64,000 nt of DNA from contig JAJVHS010000010.1 of NCBI GenBank assembly GCA_022072615.1, positions 1-64,000 on the forward strand, given 5' to 3'. Source of the stretch: Phycisphaerales bacterium. Lineage in GTDB: Bacteria; Planctomycetota; Phycisphaerae; Phycisphaerales; UBA1924. The first letter of the stretch is position 1; each line of letters starts with the position of its first letter. The notes below the pieces were generated by a model. The model did not search any database, was not told where the DNA came from, and was given only the letters and a program-made list of their open reading frames with translations. Shown here piece after piece: positions 26,030-34,959 of the stretch. The position numbers were made by a program, and so were the translations under genes.

Positions 26030-27844
26030 CTACCGCTTCGTCCCCCCGCCGTCCTTGAACAGGGCGCTGATCGACTTCTTGTGGTGGATCCGGTGGATCG
26101 CCTGGCCCAGCAGCGGGCCCACGCACAGCTCCACCAGCTTGGGACGCAGCGCCGCCACCCGGTCGCCCAGCGGGATGGTGTTGGTCACCACCACGCGGTC
26201 GAACGCGTCGCTCGACAGCCGCTCGATCGACGGCCCCACGAGCACCGCGTGCGTCGCGGCGGCGATCACGTGGCGCGCCCCGCGCGACCGCACCAGCCTC
26301 GCCGCCTCGTACACCGTTCCCGCCGTCGAGATCATGTCGTCGAACATCAGCACCGTCTTGCCCTCGACGTTGCCGATCAGGTTGCCCGTCTCGACCTTCG
26401 ACCCCGACAGCCGCCGCTTGTTGATGATCGCAAGATCGCCGCCCATCAGGTTGGCCATCGACTCGGCGACCTTGACGTTGCCCACGTCCGGGCTCACCAG
26501 GCACAGCTCGCCCAGCTCCTGGCGGATCGACTGGAAGTACTGGACGAACACCGCCGACCCCGCCAGGTGGTCCACCGGCAGGTCGAAGAAGCCCTGGATC
26601 TGCGCCGCGTGCAGATCGAGCGCGAGCACGCGGTTGGCGCCCGCCGCCGTGATCATGTTCGCCACCAGCTTGGCCGTGATCGGCACCCGGCCCTCGTCCT
26701 TGCGGTCCTGCCGCGCGTAGCCGAAATAGGGCAGCACCACCGTGATGCGGTCGGCGCTGGCCCGGCGGAGCGTGTCGATGAAGATCAGCAGCTCCATCAG
26801 GTTGTCGTTGACGGGCTGGCAGGTCGAGCACACCACGAAGCAGTCGCGGCCGCGCACGTCCTCCTCGACCTTGACGAGGATCTCGCCGTCGGGGAACGAC
26901 TGCGTGCGCGACATGCCCACCGGCAGCAGCAGGTGCTCGCAGATGCGGTGCGTGAGGTGCACCGCGCTGCGCCCCGCGAAGATTTTCAGCGTGTCGATGT
27001 CCTCGGCGCTCCACCCGCCGCGAGACCGGTACAGCCGGTCCACGATCTCAAGGTCGTGCGGCGTGTTGATCGAGAGCACGTCCTCGGGCGGCACCGCCGG
27101 CAGCACCTCGACCCGCTTGCCGGCACGCAGCAGCATCTCCGGCACGTCGGTGACGTAGTACTCGCCGCTCACGGGGTTGCGCTGAACGTTCTCGAGCGCG
27201 GAGAAGAGCTGCTGCGCGTCGCAGCAGTAGTAGCTGGGGTTGACTTCCCTGATCGCGAGCTGGTCCGGGGTCGCGTTCTTCTGCTCGACGATCGCCTGGA
27301 AACGCCCCGTCGCGTCGCGCACGATCCGGCCGTAGCCCTGCGGGTTCTCGATGATCGACGTCGCGAGGGTCATCGCGGCCTTCTGGCCGCGGTGGCAGTC
27401 GAGCATCTTCTTGAGCGTCTCGGCCCGGATCAGCGGCCCGTCGCCGCAGAGCACGAACACGTCGTGCCCGGGCGCCTGCGACTCCTTGGCGAAGTGGCCC
27501 GCGGCGGACCGGACGGCGTGGCCGGTGCCGAGCTGCTCGTCCTGGACGGCGAACTCGACGTTCATCCCCTCCAGCGCCCTGCGGACGACTTCCTGCTTGT
27601 ACCCCACCACCACCACGATGCGCTCGCAGCCGACGGCGCGGCACGCGTCCACCACGGCGCACACCATCGGCCGCCCGCCGACCTTGTGCGCGACCTTGGG
27701 CAGGTCGGAGTTCATGCGCGTGCCCTTGCCGGCCGCGAGGATCACGGCCGAGGGCGCGGCGTACGTGGATGGGCGTGTCGTGGTCACCGTCGAACTCTGA
27801 ACAAGCAACGCGGAACTCGAAGGACCGGGAACGACCGTGGTCAT
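26030..27844 (-). CDS. prs: Fused GlmU-type uridylyltransferase and ribose-phosphate pyrophosphokinase
   Basis: One uninterrupted frame of 604 residues encodes two enzymes. Residues about 30-265 match the N-terminal half of GlmU (LAAGKGTRMNSDLPKVAH, DEQLGTGHAV, VLCGDGPLI, EQKNATPDQL, GEYYVTDVPEML), which makes UDP-GlcNAc from GlcNAc-1-phosphate. Residues about 280-604 are a full PRPP synthetase (FPDGEILVKVEEDVRG, VVLPYFGYARQDRK, LALDLHAAQIQGFFDLP, MFDDMISTAGT). The GlmU left-handed beta-helix acetyltransferase half is absent. No ATG, GTG or TTG lies in frame between the two parts, so separate translation of the second enzyme is unlikely. The ATG at 27844 has GGAG eight bases upstream; the open frame beyond it runs into tRNA-Gln. 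The first 20 residues are encoded partly by a degenerate heptamer array. A GTG at 27787 is an alternative start. Confidence 0.93.
   Translation of the reverse strand: MTTVVPGPSSSALLVQSSTVTTTRPSTYAAPSAVILAAGKGTRMNSDLPKVAHKVGGRPMVCAVVDACRAVGCERIVVVVGYKQEVVRRALEGMNVEFAVQDEQLGTGHAVRSAAGHFAKESQAPGHDVFVLCGDGPLIRAETLKKMLDCHRGQKAAMTLATSIIENPQGYGRIVRDATGRFQAIVEQKNATPDQLAIREVNPSYYCCDAQQLFSALENVQRNPVSGEYYVTDVPEMLLRAGKRVEVLPAVPPEDVLSINTPHDLEIVDRLYRSRGGWSAEDIDTLKIFAGRSAVHLTHRICEHLLLPVGMSRTQSFPDGEILVKVEEDVRGRDCFVVCSTCQPVNDNLMELLIFIDTLRRASADRITVVLPYFGYARQDRKDEGRVPITAKLVANMITAAGANRVLALDLHAAQIQGFFDLPVDHLAGSAVFVQYFQSIRQELGELCLVSPDVGNVKVAESMANLMGGDLAIINKRRLSGSKVETGNLIGNVEGKTVLMFDDMISTAGTVYEAARLVRSRGARHVIAAATHAVLVGPSIERLSSDAFDRVVVTNTIPLGDRVAALRPKLVELCVGPLLGQAIHRIHHKKSISALFKDGGGTKR
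27792..27819 (+). repeat. Degenerate heptamer array inside the 5' end of the glmU-prs frame
   Basis: GAACTCT, GAACAAG, CAACGCG and GAACTCG follow in register, all with AAC at positions 2-4. This resembles a decayed form of the AACTTTG/CAAAGTT family. It is translated in the minus-strand gene as part of the Ser/Ala-rich leader before the uridylyltransferase domain. Confidence 0.4.
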
Positions 27845-27991
27845 CGATCGACTCCGTGCGGGCCGGCGGCGGGGCCGGCGGGGCTCGAGATTCGTCTGAA
27901 CGAAACGTCCGGGCCAGGGAGGTGGCGCTGTCGGCGATGGACCGAGCCGGGCGCCCGTCGCCCCGGGCGAACCTGGCCGCTCGCGAGGAAA

Positions 27992-28063
27992 CTGGTCGAC
28001 CTGGACTCGAACCAGGACTAACAGAACCAAAATCTGCTGTGCTGCCGATTACACCATCGACCA
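27992..28063 (-). tRNA. tRNA-Gln (anticodon TTG)
   Basis: A 72-base cloverleaf on the minus strand. The acceptor stem is TGGTCGA paired with TCGACCA, followed by a G discriminator, as expected for Gln tRNAs. The anticodon stem is GCAGA/TCTGT with loop TTTTGGT, giving anticodon TTG. The T arm is CCTGG-TTCGAGT-CCAGG. The 3' CCA is not encoded. It lies 147 bases upstream of the glmU-prs gene on the same strand. Confidence 0.95.
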
Positions 28064-28550
28064 ATGGAGGTATCAGGAGGCTCCGGGTGGGCCCGGCACG
28101 CCGTGCCTGCCCTCAGACCGCCCGTGGAACACGGACGCTCCTGCCTCAAGATCCTCAGTCGCGGGCCTGTTCAATCCTCCGTACTGGGCGCTGAACCGGC
28201 TGGTTCAGCCGCGGGACCACGAACAGAATCTGTCGCGGTCCGCCCGGGCAGTCCCGAAGGACGCCGATCGGAGGCCGCGGCACAGGTGCCCGAAGCGACC
28301 GTCGCTTTGGGCTAGGGCTGACCCTCCCATCTGCCGCGATGAGAGGCTCATGAACGTGCCTCCAGGGCCCCGGCGAGTGCTCGCCCGGGCTCTTTCCGTC
28401 ACGCTCGGCCCCGATAGGGGAGGCAAGTCTAGGAAGCACCCCCGGAGGCGTCCAACGAGCGGCTCAATGGCTTCGAAACCTGCCCCGCTTCACTTGGCAC
28501 GGGCCTCGTCAGATATCCGTCGAGCCCGTTTTCGGTTGTAACTCACCACC
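28064..28550. other. Gene-free interval with several strong inverted repeats
   Basis: No frame here looks like real coding. Inverted repeats are dense: GCTGAACC-GGCT-GGTTCAGC (28190-28209); an 11-base stem GCCCGAAGCGA (28288-28298) with TCGCTTTGGGC (28302-28312), perfect if one G-U pair is allowed on the plus strand; AGGG-CTGA-CCCT (28314-28325); and GGCGAG-TG-CTCGCC (28372-28385) inside a longer imperfect stem. This could be a structured RNA or a remnant. Signatures of RNase P RNA, SRP RNA and tmRNA were looked for and not found. Confidence 0.4.
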
Positions 28551-29012
28551 TCATCCCTCGACGGGTCCGCCCGGCGGCACCAACCCGCACTCGGGGCACG
28601 GGACATCGCGGGCGAGGGAGCGGCGTGGGTAGAAACATCGAGCACACACGCCCCGTGACGCGCGAGTCTTTGATCGCGCATCGAGCGCCCACGCACTCGC
28701 CGAAGCGAGCAACGGAAGTGCCACGGCGCTCCAACCCGGGATAAAGCACATTCTGGTGGTGCGACCTGGCTTGGATGGAACCATGTCGAACCACCAGTTA
28801 TGGAGCACCCACCTTTCGCTGTCGAACACGAACCAGCGACGCTCGGATGCAGACGGGATTCCGGCATTCCAGCTGATTGAAAAGTGTCCGCTCACGATGC
28901 CACATCCAAACCAAGATGTGCTGTAAGAAACAGTCCACCGACCGCTTGCAATCCAGAGAGCCAAAAACACGAACGCGAGACCTGCCCCTCCCCACTTCAC
29001 GAACTTTCTCAT
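28551..29012 (-). CDS. Small membrane protein with a C-terminal zinc ribbon
   Basis: About 153 residues from the ATG at 29012 (MRKFVKWGGAGLAF); an ATG at 29030 or a start at 29156 is possible. Residues 6-22 and about 110-127 are hydrophobic (PGWSAVALPLLASASAWAL), and the end carries CARCFYPRRSLARDVPCPECG, a CxxC...CxxC ribbon. The order (Trp-rich middle, RRWFVFD, a PGW-type second membrane segment, then a CxxC/CPECG tail) matches a family I associate with planctomycetes, with no known role. Base composition is visibly less GC-rich than most of the window (one 60-base line counted at 53%). Confidence 0.65.
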   Translation of the reverse strand: MRKFVKWGGAGLAFVFLALWIASGRWTVSYSTSWFGCGIVSGHFSISWNAGIPSASERRWFVFDSERWVLHNWWFDMVPSKPGRTTRMCFIPGWSAVALPLLASASAWALDARSKTRASRGVCARCFYPRRSLARDVPCPECGLVPPGGPVEG

Positions 29013-29226
29013 CCACACACGCGGTCGCATGTCAAGCAGCATACTTGCGAGCAACGCATACCACCAGCCGCGAAGCGGCACCAGAGCGAAGCTCGGGGCG
29101 TCAGCCCCGAGAAACCCGTTCCGTCCGTCACCCCGCACCCCTCCGCCGAGCCGCAACGCGGCGATAGATCGCTTCCGCTCACCCGGCGACCCGCACTAGG
29201 TTCATTGAGGCGTCCGCCAGGAGACT

Positions 29227-30999
29227 TCAACCCGCCACCGGCGCCGCCTCCGCCGGATCGGCTCGCATGAACAGCGCTTCGCCCTTGCTGATGGCCTGTC
29301 CCGGGTTCAATTTGTACTCGCCGCCAAACTCACAGAGATGCCGGAATTCAGCTCCTTCTGGCGGGAAGCAGTTCCATGCGTCCCAGATATGCCTCGCCTT
29401 CGAGGGCATGACTGGTGAGACCATTACAGACGCAATCCGGACCGTTTCGGCGCAGGCCCACAGGATTGTCTGCAACGCGCTTTTTTTCGACTCGTCCTCG
29501 TTTATTTGCTTCGCCAGCGTAAACGGCGCCGTGTGAGAAATGAAGTCGTCAACGAAGCGAACCAGTTGAATTCCCATCTGAACGGCGCGAACAAGGTCCA
29601 GAGCATCGAGGGCTGCCAGCGCCTCTGCAACATGATGCTTGACGACGTCCGGGAAATTGAAAGCCTTGACGGACTGGCCCGTTGGTACTGGCGTTCCAGC
29701 AACTTGCCTGGCTGCGAGGGCTTGACCAAGGACCGTGCTGGTATCAAACGAGCCGTCAGGCAACAGCCTCTGGTAAAAACCCTGCTGATAGTCGCGGGGT
29801 TCCGGCACTTTCCCGCCGAAGTACTTCTCGATCATGTTGCCGACGCGGCTCGCGCAGTTGCCGATGCCGTTGGCAAGGTCCGCGTTGTACACCTCCACGA
29901 ACTTGGCGTGCGAGAAATCCGCATCGGTCGCGCCCAGCGGGCCCTGCGTGAGCAGGTACCACCGCACCGCGTCGAGCGAGTACCGCTTGGCGTACGCCTC
30001 GATCGTCTCGATCTCGATGAAGTTGCCCAGGCTCTTGGACATCTTGCGGCCCTCGCGCACCCAGTACGCGTGCGCGTACACCGTGCGCGGCGGCTCCTCT
30101 CCCAGCGCCATCAGCATCGCGGGCCAGATCACCGCGTGGAACCACAGAATGTCCTTGGCCATCAGGTGGACGCTCGCCGGCCAGAACCGCCGGCGCGACC
30201 CGCCCTCGGCCGCCGCCGTGCTCGGCGCACGCTCGTTGTCGACCACCGTCAGGTAATTGCACAGCGCCTCGATCCACACGTACACGCGGTGCGCGGGGTC
30301 GCCGGGCATGCGGATGCCCCAGTCCGCGTCGCCCTCGCGGATGCGACGCGACACCGGCACGCGCTGCAGCCCGCCCCGGATGCGCCCGAGCACCTCGTTG
30401 CGCCGCGCCTCGGGCAGGATCCGAACGCCGCCGGGCTCGCCCCGCTCGCCCCTGGCGATCGCGTCGAACAACTGCGCCTCGTACTTGTCGAGGCGGAAGA
30501 AGTAGTTCTGCTCCTTGCGACGCTCGAGCGGCTTGCCGCTCACCGGGCTCACGAAATTCGCATCCTTGGCGACCGTCTCGGTGAGGTACTCCTCCTGGGA
30601 GGCGTCCCACCAGCCCTCGTAGTCGCCCAGCTCGATGTCGCCCGACTTCATCAGCCGCTCGATGTAGTCCGACGCCCGGGCCTTGTGGCGATCCTCAGTG
30701 GTCCGGACGAAGTCGTCGAACGAGAAGCCCATGAAGTCGAAGGCCTTGCGGAATTCGCCCGCGTTCTGCGTCGCCCATTCCATCGGGGAAAGCCCCCGCT
30801 TCTGGGCGGTTTCAACGACCTTCTCGGCGTGCTCGTCGGTGCCGGTCAGGAAGAACACGTCCCGGCCGGACCCCCGCCGCAGCCGCTCGAACCGGGCGGC
30901 GACATCCGCGACGAGCGTGGTATAGCAGTGACCGATGTGCGGGCGGTCGTTGACGTAATAGATGGGCGTCGTGACGTAGAACGGTGTCTGGTCGGTCAT
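29227..30999 (-). CDS. metG: Methionyl-tRNA synthetase
   Basis: A 590-residue class I synthetase that charges tRNA-Met. The start is the ATG at 30999 (MTDQTPFYVTTPIYYVNDRP); 38 extra upstream residues in the open frame are not family-like. HIGH is at 21-24 and KMSKS at 319-323. The connective peptide lacks the zinc-binding cysteines (EEYLTETVAKDANFVSP...ERRKEQNYFFRL), as in the metal-free MetRS type. No C-terminal tRNA-binding (EMAP-like) domain is present. The 3' part, from about residue 390 on, is less GC-rich (about 50-62% in lines counted) than the 5' part (up to about 80%). Confidence 0.96.
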   Translation of the reverse strand: MTDQTPFYVTTPIYYVNDRPHIGHCYTTLVADVAARFERLRRGSGRDVFFLTGTDEHAEKVVETAQKRGLSPMEWATQNAGEFRKAFDFMGFSFDDFVRTTEDRHKARASDYIERLMKSGDIELGDYEGWWDASQEEYLTETVAKDANFVSPVSGKPLERRKEQNYFFRLDKYEAQLFDAIARGERGEPGGVRILPEARRNEVLGRIRGGLQRVPVSRRIREGDADWGIRMPGDPAHRVYVWIEALCNYLTVVDNERAPSTAAAEGGSRRRFWPASVHLMAKDILWFHAVIWPAMLMALGEEPPRTVYAHAYWVREGRKMSKSLGNFIEIETIEAYAKRYSLDAVRWYLLTQGPLGATDADFSHAKFVEVYNADLANGIGNCASRVGNMIEKYFGGKVPEPRDYQQGFYQRLLPDGSFDTSTVLGQALAARQVAGTPVPTGQSVKAFNFPDVVKHHVAEALAALDALDLVRAVQMGIQLVRFVDDFISHTAPFTLAKQINEDESKKSALQTILWACAETVRIASVMVSPVMPSKARHIWDAWNCFPPEGAEFRHLCEFGGEYKLNPGQAISKGEALFMRADPAEAAPVAG

Positions 31000-31185
31000 T
31001 GGCCCCCACTGTAGTTTGGGAAAGGCAAACCCGAAAGAACCGCGACATATTCCTCGCGTATTCCCTAGGGGCCGCCCGGCACCCCTTCCAGCCACAGGGC
31101 CTTCCGCTACCATGATGCGGACTTCGCTCGTGCGCCGGAATATCCCTGCTCCGGCCAGCGTTCTTCATGTTGCCAGGAGTTCGCC

Positions 31186-31779
31186 GTGGACCGCGCGGAA
31201 TTCGAACACCAGGCCCTCGAGCATTTCGAGGCAATCTACCGGATGGCCTACCACCTCACCGGGAACCATGAACGAGCGGAGGATCTGGTCCAGGAAGTCT
31301 ACGTCCGTGCTCTGCGGCCCCAGTCGGTCGAGGCGTTCAACCCTCACGGCGGGGGCATGAAGTCGTATCTGCTGGTGATCTGCCACAACGCCCACTACTC
31401 GGCCCTCAAAAAAGCCTCCCGCGAGTCGGGAAAACTGGTTTCAGCGGAAGACGCGGTCGATCACCGAGCCGGGCCCGCAGACGACAGACTCTGGATCGGC
31501 CGATACGGGATGGACTGGGAACAGGTCGATGAACGCCTCAAGAACGCCATCGAACGTCTCAGCCCGGAGTTTCGAGAGGTGCTGCTCCTCTGGTCCGTCG
31601 AACAGTTCAAGTACCGCGAAATCGCGGATGTTCTGGGAGTCCGAATCGGAACAGTGATGAGTCGGTTGTACAGGGCGCGGCAGATGCTGACCGACGCGCT
31701 CCGGGACGGCTCCACCGGCGATGACCCGTGGAAAATTCCGGATGACTCGTCGCCGCAGCAGTCTCCGAATACCGCATGA
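31186..31779 (+). CDS. ECF RNA polymerase sigma factor
   Basis: A 197-residue ECF sigma factor. Region 2 includes AYHLTGNHERAEDLVQEVYV and region 4 includes YREIADVLGVRIGTVMSRLYRAR, the helix-turn-helix that reads the -35 element. It starts with GTG, six bases after AGGAG, which decides the start. The gene is divergent from metG and is followed by a membrane protein that looks like its anti-sigma factor. Target promoters cannot be predicted here; ECF genes often autoregulate through the upstream interval 31000-31185. Confidence 0.93.
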   Translation: MDRAEFEHQALEHFEAIYRMAYHLTGNHERAEDLVQEVYVRALRPQSVEAFNPHGGGMKSYLLVICHNAHYSALKKASRESGKLVSAEDAVDHRAGPADDRLWIGRYGMDWEQVDERLKNAIERLSPEFREVLLLWSVEQFKYREIADVLGVRIGTVMSRLYRARQMLTDALRDGSTGDDPWKIPDDSSPQQSPNTA

Positions 31780-31834
31780 GTGAGCGCAGGATCTCGATGG
31801 GGAGCGTCGGGTTGGAGTCAAGAGGAGCGAGGGT

Positions 31835-32788
31835 GTGAGCAACGAGCAGTTCCCGGGTCAGAGGGCCGAGCCGAGAGCCCCAGAAATGACCGAGAAAGAC
31901 CCACGATCCCACGATGATGCGGTCCCGAGCACCCCGATCGACGAGACCAGGGATCTCGCGCTCTCGCACCTCATCGAGCGCTTCGCCGATGGCGAGTTCC
32001 GCCCGGAGGAATTCCGGCGGATCGAAGCCGAAATCGGGGCGATGCCCGGCGGGCCGCAGCGCCTCGCGTTTGAGCGTCGCCTGAAGGCCGCCTGCGCGCG
32101 GGTCATGGGCGATGTGTCCGTCGATCCGGGGTGCAAGACACGCGTCATGGAGGCCGTGCGCCTCCGCCTGCGCGGGGAAGCGGATGCCCTGGAGAACCAG
32201 GCAGCGCTCACGCAGGTCGCGGGCCGGATCGGCCCGGCGGCCGCCCGGCCGCAGCGCACGGTGCGGCTGCGCCGCTTCGCAGCCGCAGCGGCCCTGGTGC
32301 TCGCCGGGTTCCTGTGTGCCCGCCTCACCGGTGAATACGCCGGGTCGCGCGACTTCTCCGGCCCGTCCTCGGCCGGTCTGAACCTCTCCCGCCAGATCCT
32401 CAGCGCGGACTACGACCGAGCCGTCCAGCAGGCCGAGACTTTCCTTGGGCACGGGGTCCGGCTTCCGGCCGGCGCCGGCATTGTGCCCGTCCGCTTCGAA
32501 CCCGGCGGCTCGGACCCGGACCGCCGAAGCGTGAGCTTTGAATATACCGTTCGAATACCAAACGACGAGCAGCCCGGGCGATACCGCCGGATGCCGGTCA
32601 CGGTCTTCGTGGAGATCCACAGCTCATCGTCGCGCCAGGGGGTCGTTTCCGAGGTACATGGCGACGTGACGTGGTGGAGCCGCCAGATGGGCGAGCTGAA
32701 GTACAGCATCCAGTCGGAATCCGAACACGCCGTCGCCGTGGTCGCCAAGTCGATGGGATGGCCGTCCGCCGGCGAGTCCTCGCGATAA
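31835..32788 (+). CDS. Putative membrane-bound anti-sigma factor
   Basis: A 317-residue protein starting with GTG after an AGCGAGGGT stretch, 55 bases after the sigma gene. The N-terminal 130 residues are cytoplasmic and helical; LIERFADGEFRPEEFRRIEAEI resembles the start of zinc-less anti-sigma domains. A single membrane segment is at about 146-163 (LRRFAAAAALVLAGFLCARL). The outer part of about 150 residues is beta-rich (RRSVSFEYTVRIPNDE) and could sense a signal. The role is inferred from position after the sigma factor and from topology; no classic HxxxCxxC motif is present. Confidence 0.65.
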   Translation: MSNEQFPGQRAEPRAPEMTEKDPRSHDDAVPSTPIDETRDLALSHLIERFADGEFRPEEFRRIEAEIGAMPGGPQRLAFERRLKAACARVMGDVSVDPGCKTRVMEAVRLRLRGEADALENQAALTQVAGRIGPAAARPQRTVRLRRFAAAAALVLAGFLCARLTGEYAGSRDFSGPSSAGLNLSRQILSADYDRAVQQAETFLGHGVRLPAGAGIVPVRFEPGGSDPDRRSVSFEYTVRIPNDEQPGRYRRMPVTVFVEIHSSSSRQGVVSEVHGDVTWWSRQMGELKYSIQSESEHAVAVVAKSMGWPSAGESSR

Positions 32789-32952
32789 AGCGGGCCACTT
32801 CGGCCTCCTCGGCCCTGAAACCTCAGATTCAGACGGCCGTTGCCCGATCTACCCCCCAGCCCGGGCGTATCAAAAAGGGCGGTCCGTTTCGCCCAAATGC
32901 CGTATCATTCCGGTACGGGCATGGACGCACGGGCACGACGTAGAGCGGGGCA

Positions 32953-34959
32953 ATGAGTCATCTTTTCTCAGCCAGCCGATGGACTTTGGCCTTGGCCGCC
33001 GTGGCCGGCTGTGCGGTCGCCGCGCAGGCACAGTTCCGAGCCGGTGGGGATGGGCGGCTGCTGGAACGCGACCTTGGGGTGTACAACTCCGGCGGCCTGG
33101 CAGGGCGTGACCTGACCTCCTCGTTCCGGTTCGCTCGGAACGTGTCATTCGGACGCGCCGGCGGCGGCTTCTCGTTCATGGGCGACCTGGGGACGCAGGA
33201 TTACTCGGACTTCGTGGGCGGCCTCGGAAGCAACGACCTGCGCGACTTCCGCAACCGCAGCCAGGGGTCGGCGCTGTCGAGCCGCGGTGTCCGGGCCTCG
33301 GATACGGCCTCGTATATCCAAAGTCTGACCTCGGGCACGCGGCGACCCAACGCATTCCGCGGCAGCTACGAACTGCCCAGCAGCACCTACAGCAAGTCGT
33401 TCGAATTCGACACCTCGCCGGACTTCACCGGTCTGCCGATGGTGTCCAACGCAAACTCCGGGCGACGCCGCGCGGGGCTGCTGACCGACCCGCTCCGCCA
33501 GTCCGACGCCGATTCGCAGCGTCGGCTCGGCGCTTCGGGCGGGCGCGGGCTGCCATCGCTCGCGGATTCGCTCGGATCCACGCGTCTGTCGGCCGGGGCG
33601 GCGAGCCGCGGCGACCTGGGCGTTGATCCGGCGCAGCGGCGATCGAGCCGGCCCGACACGCTCTCGGGACTGACGGGGCGCGGGCTTGACAACAAGGGAG
33701 TCGGCGCGCTGGCCCCACCGGGCACCACGACACCGCGCTCGCTGGAGGAGTCGCGGATCGCGAACGAGACCGCTCGTCGATCGATGCGTGAATCGGCCAA
33801 GAGCCGGGCAAGCGCGGCTCCGGATCGGCTGGACACTTCGATCGACACCAGCCTGCCCGACACCAACCTGGGCCCGGCGAGGCAGGACACGAGCCGGCCG
33901 GCATTGCCGTCTTCCTATGACCGGTTGCTGGAGCGGCTCGACAAGATGGCGGCGCCGCCGGGATCCACGCAGGATGTTCCCGAAACGACCATCCCGGGCG
34001 TGACGCCGCGGCAGCGTCCAGCCGAGCGCGGGGCTCCGGGCACGAATCCGCCGGTCGGGGTCACCGGGCGCCTCGAGGACCTGCGGTCGCGGCTGAATCG
34101 CGGCGCGCCGGTCGCGGCGAGCGCGGATGATTCCACGCCGTCCGCGCGGCTCAAGCCCGTGACCGGGCTGGTCGGCGGATCCGACTGGCTGACGAGAAAG
34201 TCGTCAACGCTGGTCGAGAGCGGCGCGGTGCTTTCGAGCGCGGAGCGAGCGGCTCGCGAGGCGGCTCGGACGCGGGCGCAGCGCAGCGTCGTCGTTCCCG
34301 GGCAGTCGCCCGAGGCGGTCGATCCGAACGCCCCGCGCGCCATCCCCGATCTTGATCCGGAGACGCTCCGCGTGATCCGCGAGGCCGGTGGGATGGTTGA
34401 TGCGTACATGCCGGTGGACGCGAGCAAACGCGATCCGTTCGGCGAGCACATCGCCGCGGGCGTCGAGGCGATGGCCAACGGCCAGTATTTCCAGGCCGAC
34501 GACCGGTTCACGAGCGCGGCGGGCATCCGGCCGACCGAGCTTTCGGCGCAGTTCGGGCGGATCCACGCGCAGCTCGGCGGCGCGACCTTCAAGTCCGCGG
34601 CCACCAATCTTCGCAGGATGTTCCGGACGCGCCCGGAAGTCGCGGCGATGCGGTACGACCCCAAGCTGCTGCCCGGTGCCGATCGGATCGCCGACCTGGC
34701 GCTGCGGCTGCGTGGCCTGTACGACGGACAAGAAGGGCAGACGGCGCGCGACGCGGCGCTCCTGGCGGCCTATCTGGGGTTCCAGACCGGCGACACGGCG
34801 CTCAGGGACGAAGGTCTGGCTCGGCTTGAAACGCTGTCGGCGCCGGACCGGGCCGAGTCGGACCCGCGCGACGCCGTGCTCGCCCGGTTCCTGAGAGGCG
34901 TCTGGGAGAAAGCGCCCGATGCGCCGGCGCCGGAGCCCGAGGAGAAGGGCGGTAAATGA
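32953..34959 (+). CDS. Secreted low-complexity protein with a helical C-terminal domain
   Basis: A 668-residue protein with a signal peptide (residues 1-26, cleavage likely after AQA). Residues about 30-450 are rich in Ser, Arg, Gly and Pro with no repeats regular enough to align, and are probably disordered. The last 190 residues (EHIAAGVEAMANGQYFQADDRFTSAAGI onward) read as tetratricopeptide-like helix pairs. The stop overlaps the phosphatase start as ATGA (34956-34959), so the two are co-translated, which is notable because one product is exported and the other cytoplasmic. Function is unknown. Confidence 0.8.
   Translation: MSHLFSASRWTLALAAVAGCAVAAQAQFRAGGDGRLLERDLGVYNSGGLAGRDLTSSFRFARNVSFGRAGGGFSFMGDLGTQDYSDFVGGLGSNDLRDFRNRSQGSALSSRGVRASDTASYIQSLTSGTRRPNAFRGSYELPSSTYSKSFEFDTSPDFTGLPMVSNANSGRRRAGLLTDPLRQSDADSQRRLGASGGRGLPSLADSLGSTRLSAGAASRGDLGVDPAQRRSSRPDTLSGLTGRGLDNKGVGALAPPGTTTPRSLEESRIANETARRSMRESAKSRASAAPDRLDTSIDTSLPDTNLGPARQDTSRPALPSSYDRLLERLDKMAAPPGSTQDVPETTIPGVTPRQRPAERGAPGTNPPVGVTGRLEDLRSRLNRGAPVAASADDSTPSARLKPVTGLVGGSDWLTRKSSTLVESGAVLSSAERAAREAARTRAQRSVVVPGQSPEAVDPNAPRAIPDLDPETLRVIREAGGMVDAYMPVDASKRDPFGEHIAAGVEAMANGQYFQADDRFTSAAGIRPTELSAQFGRIHAQLGGATFKSAATNLRRMFRTRPEVAAMRYDPKLLPGADRIADLALRLRGLYDGQEGQTARDAALLAAYLGFQTGDTALRDEGLARLETLSAPDRAESDPRDAVLARFLRGVWEKAPDAPAPEPEEKGGK

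Noticed and set aside
27845-28030. Longer N-terminus for the GlmU-Prs protein
   Set aside because: The extra codons run through the tRNA-Gln gene and give an Arg/Pro-rich sequence unlike any enzyme N-terminus.
28155-28439. Minus-strand frame of 94 codons in the structured interval
   Set aside because: No ribosome binding site, no recognisable domain, and it covers the dense inverted repeats.
28064-28550. RNase P RNA, SRP RNA or tmRNA in the structured interval
   Set aside because: The conserved RNase P core segments, the SRP tetraloop region and the tmRNA tag or T-arm were not found on either strand by eye.
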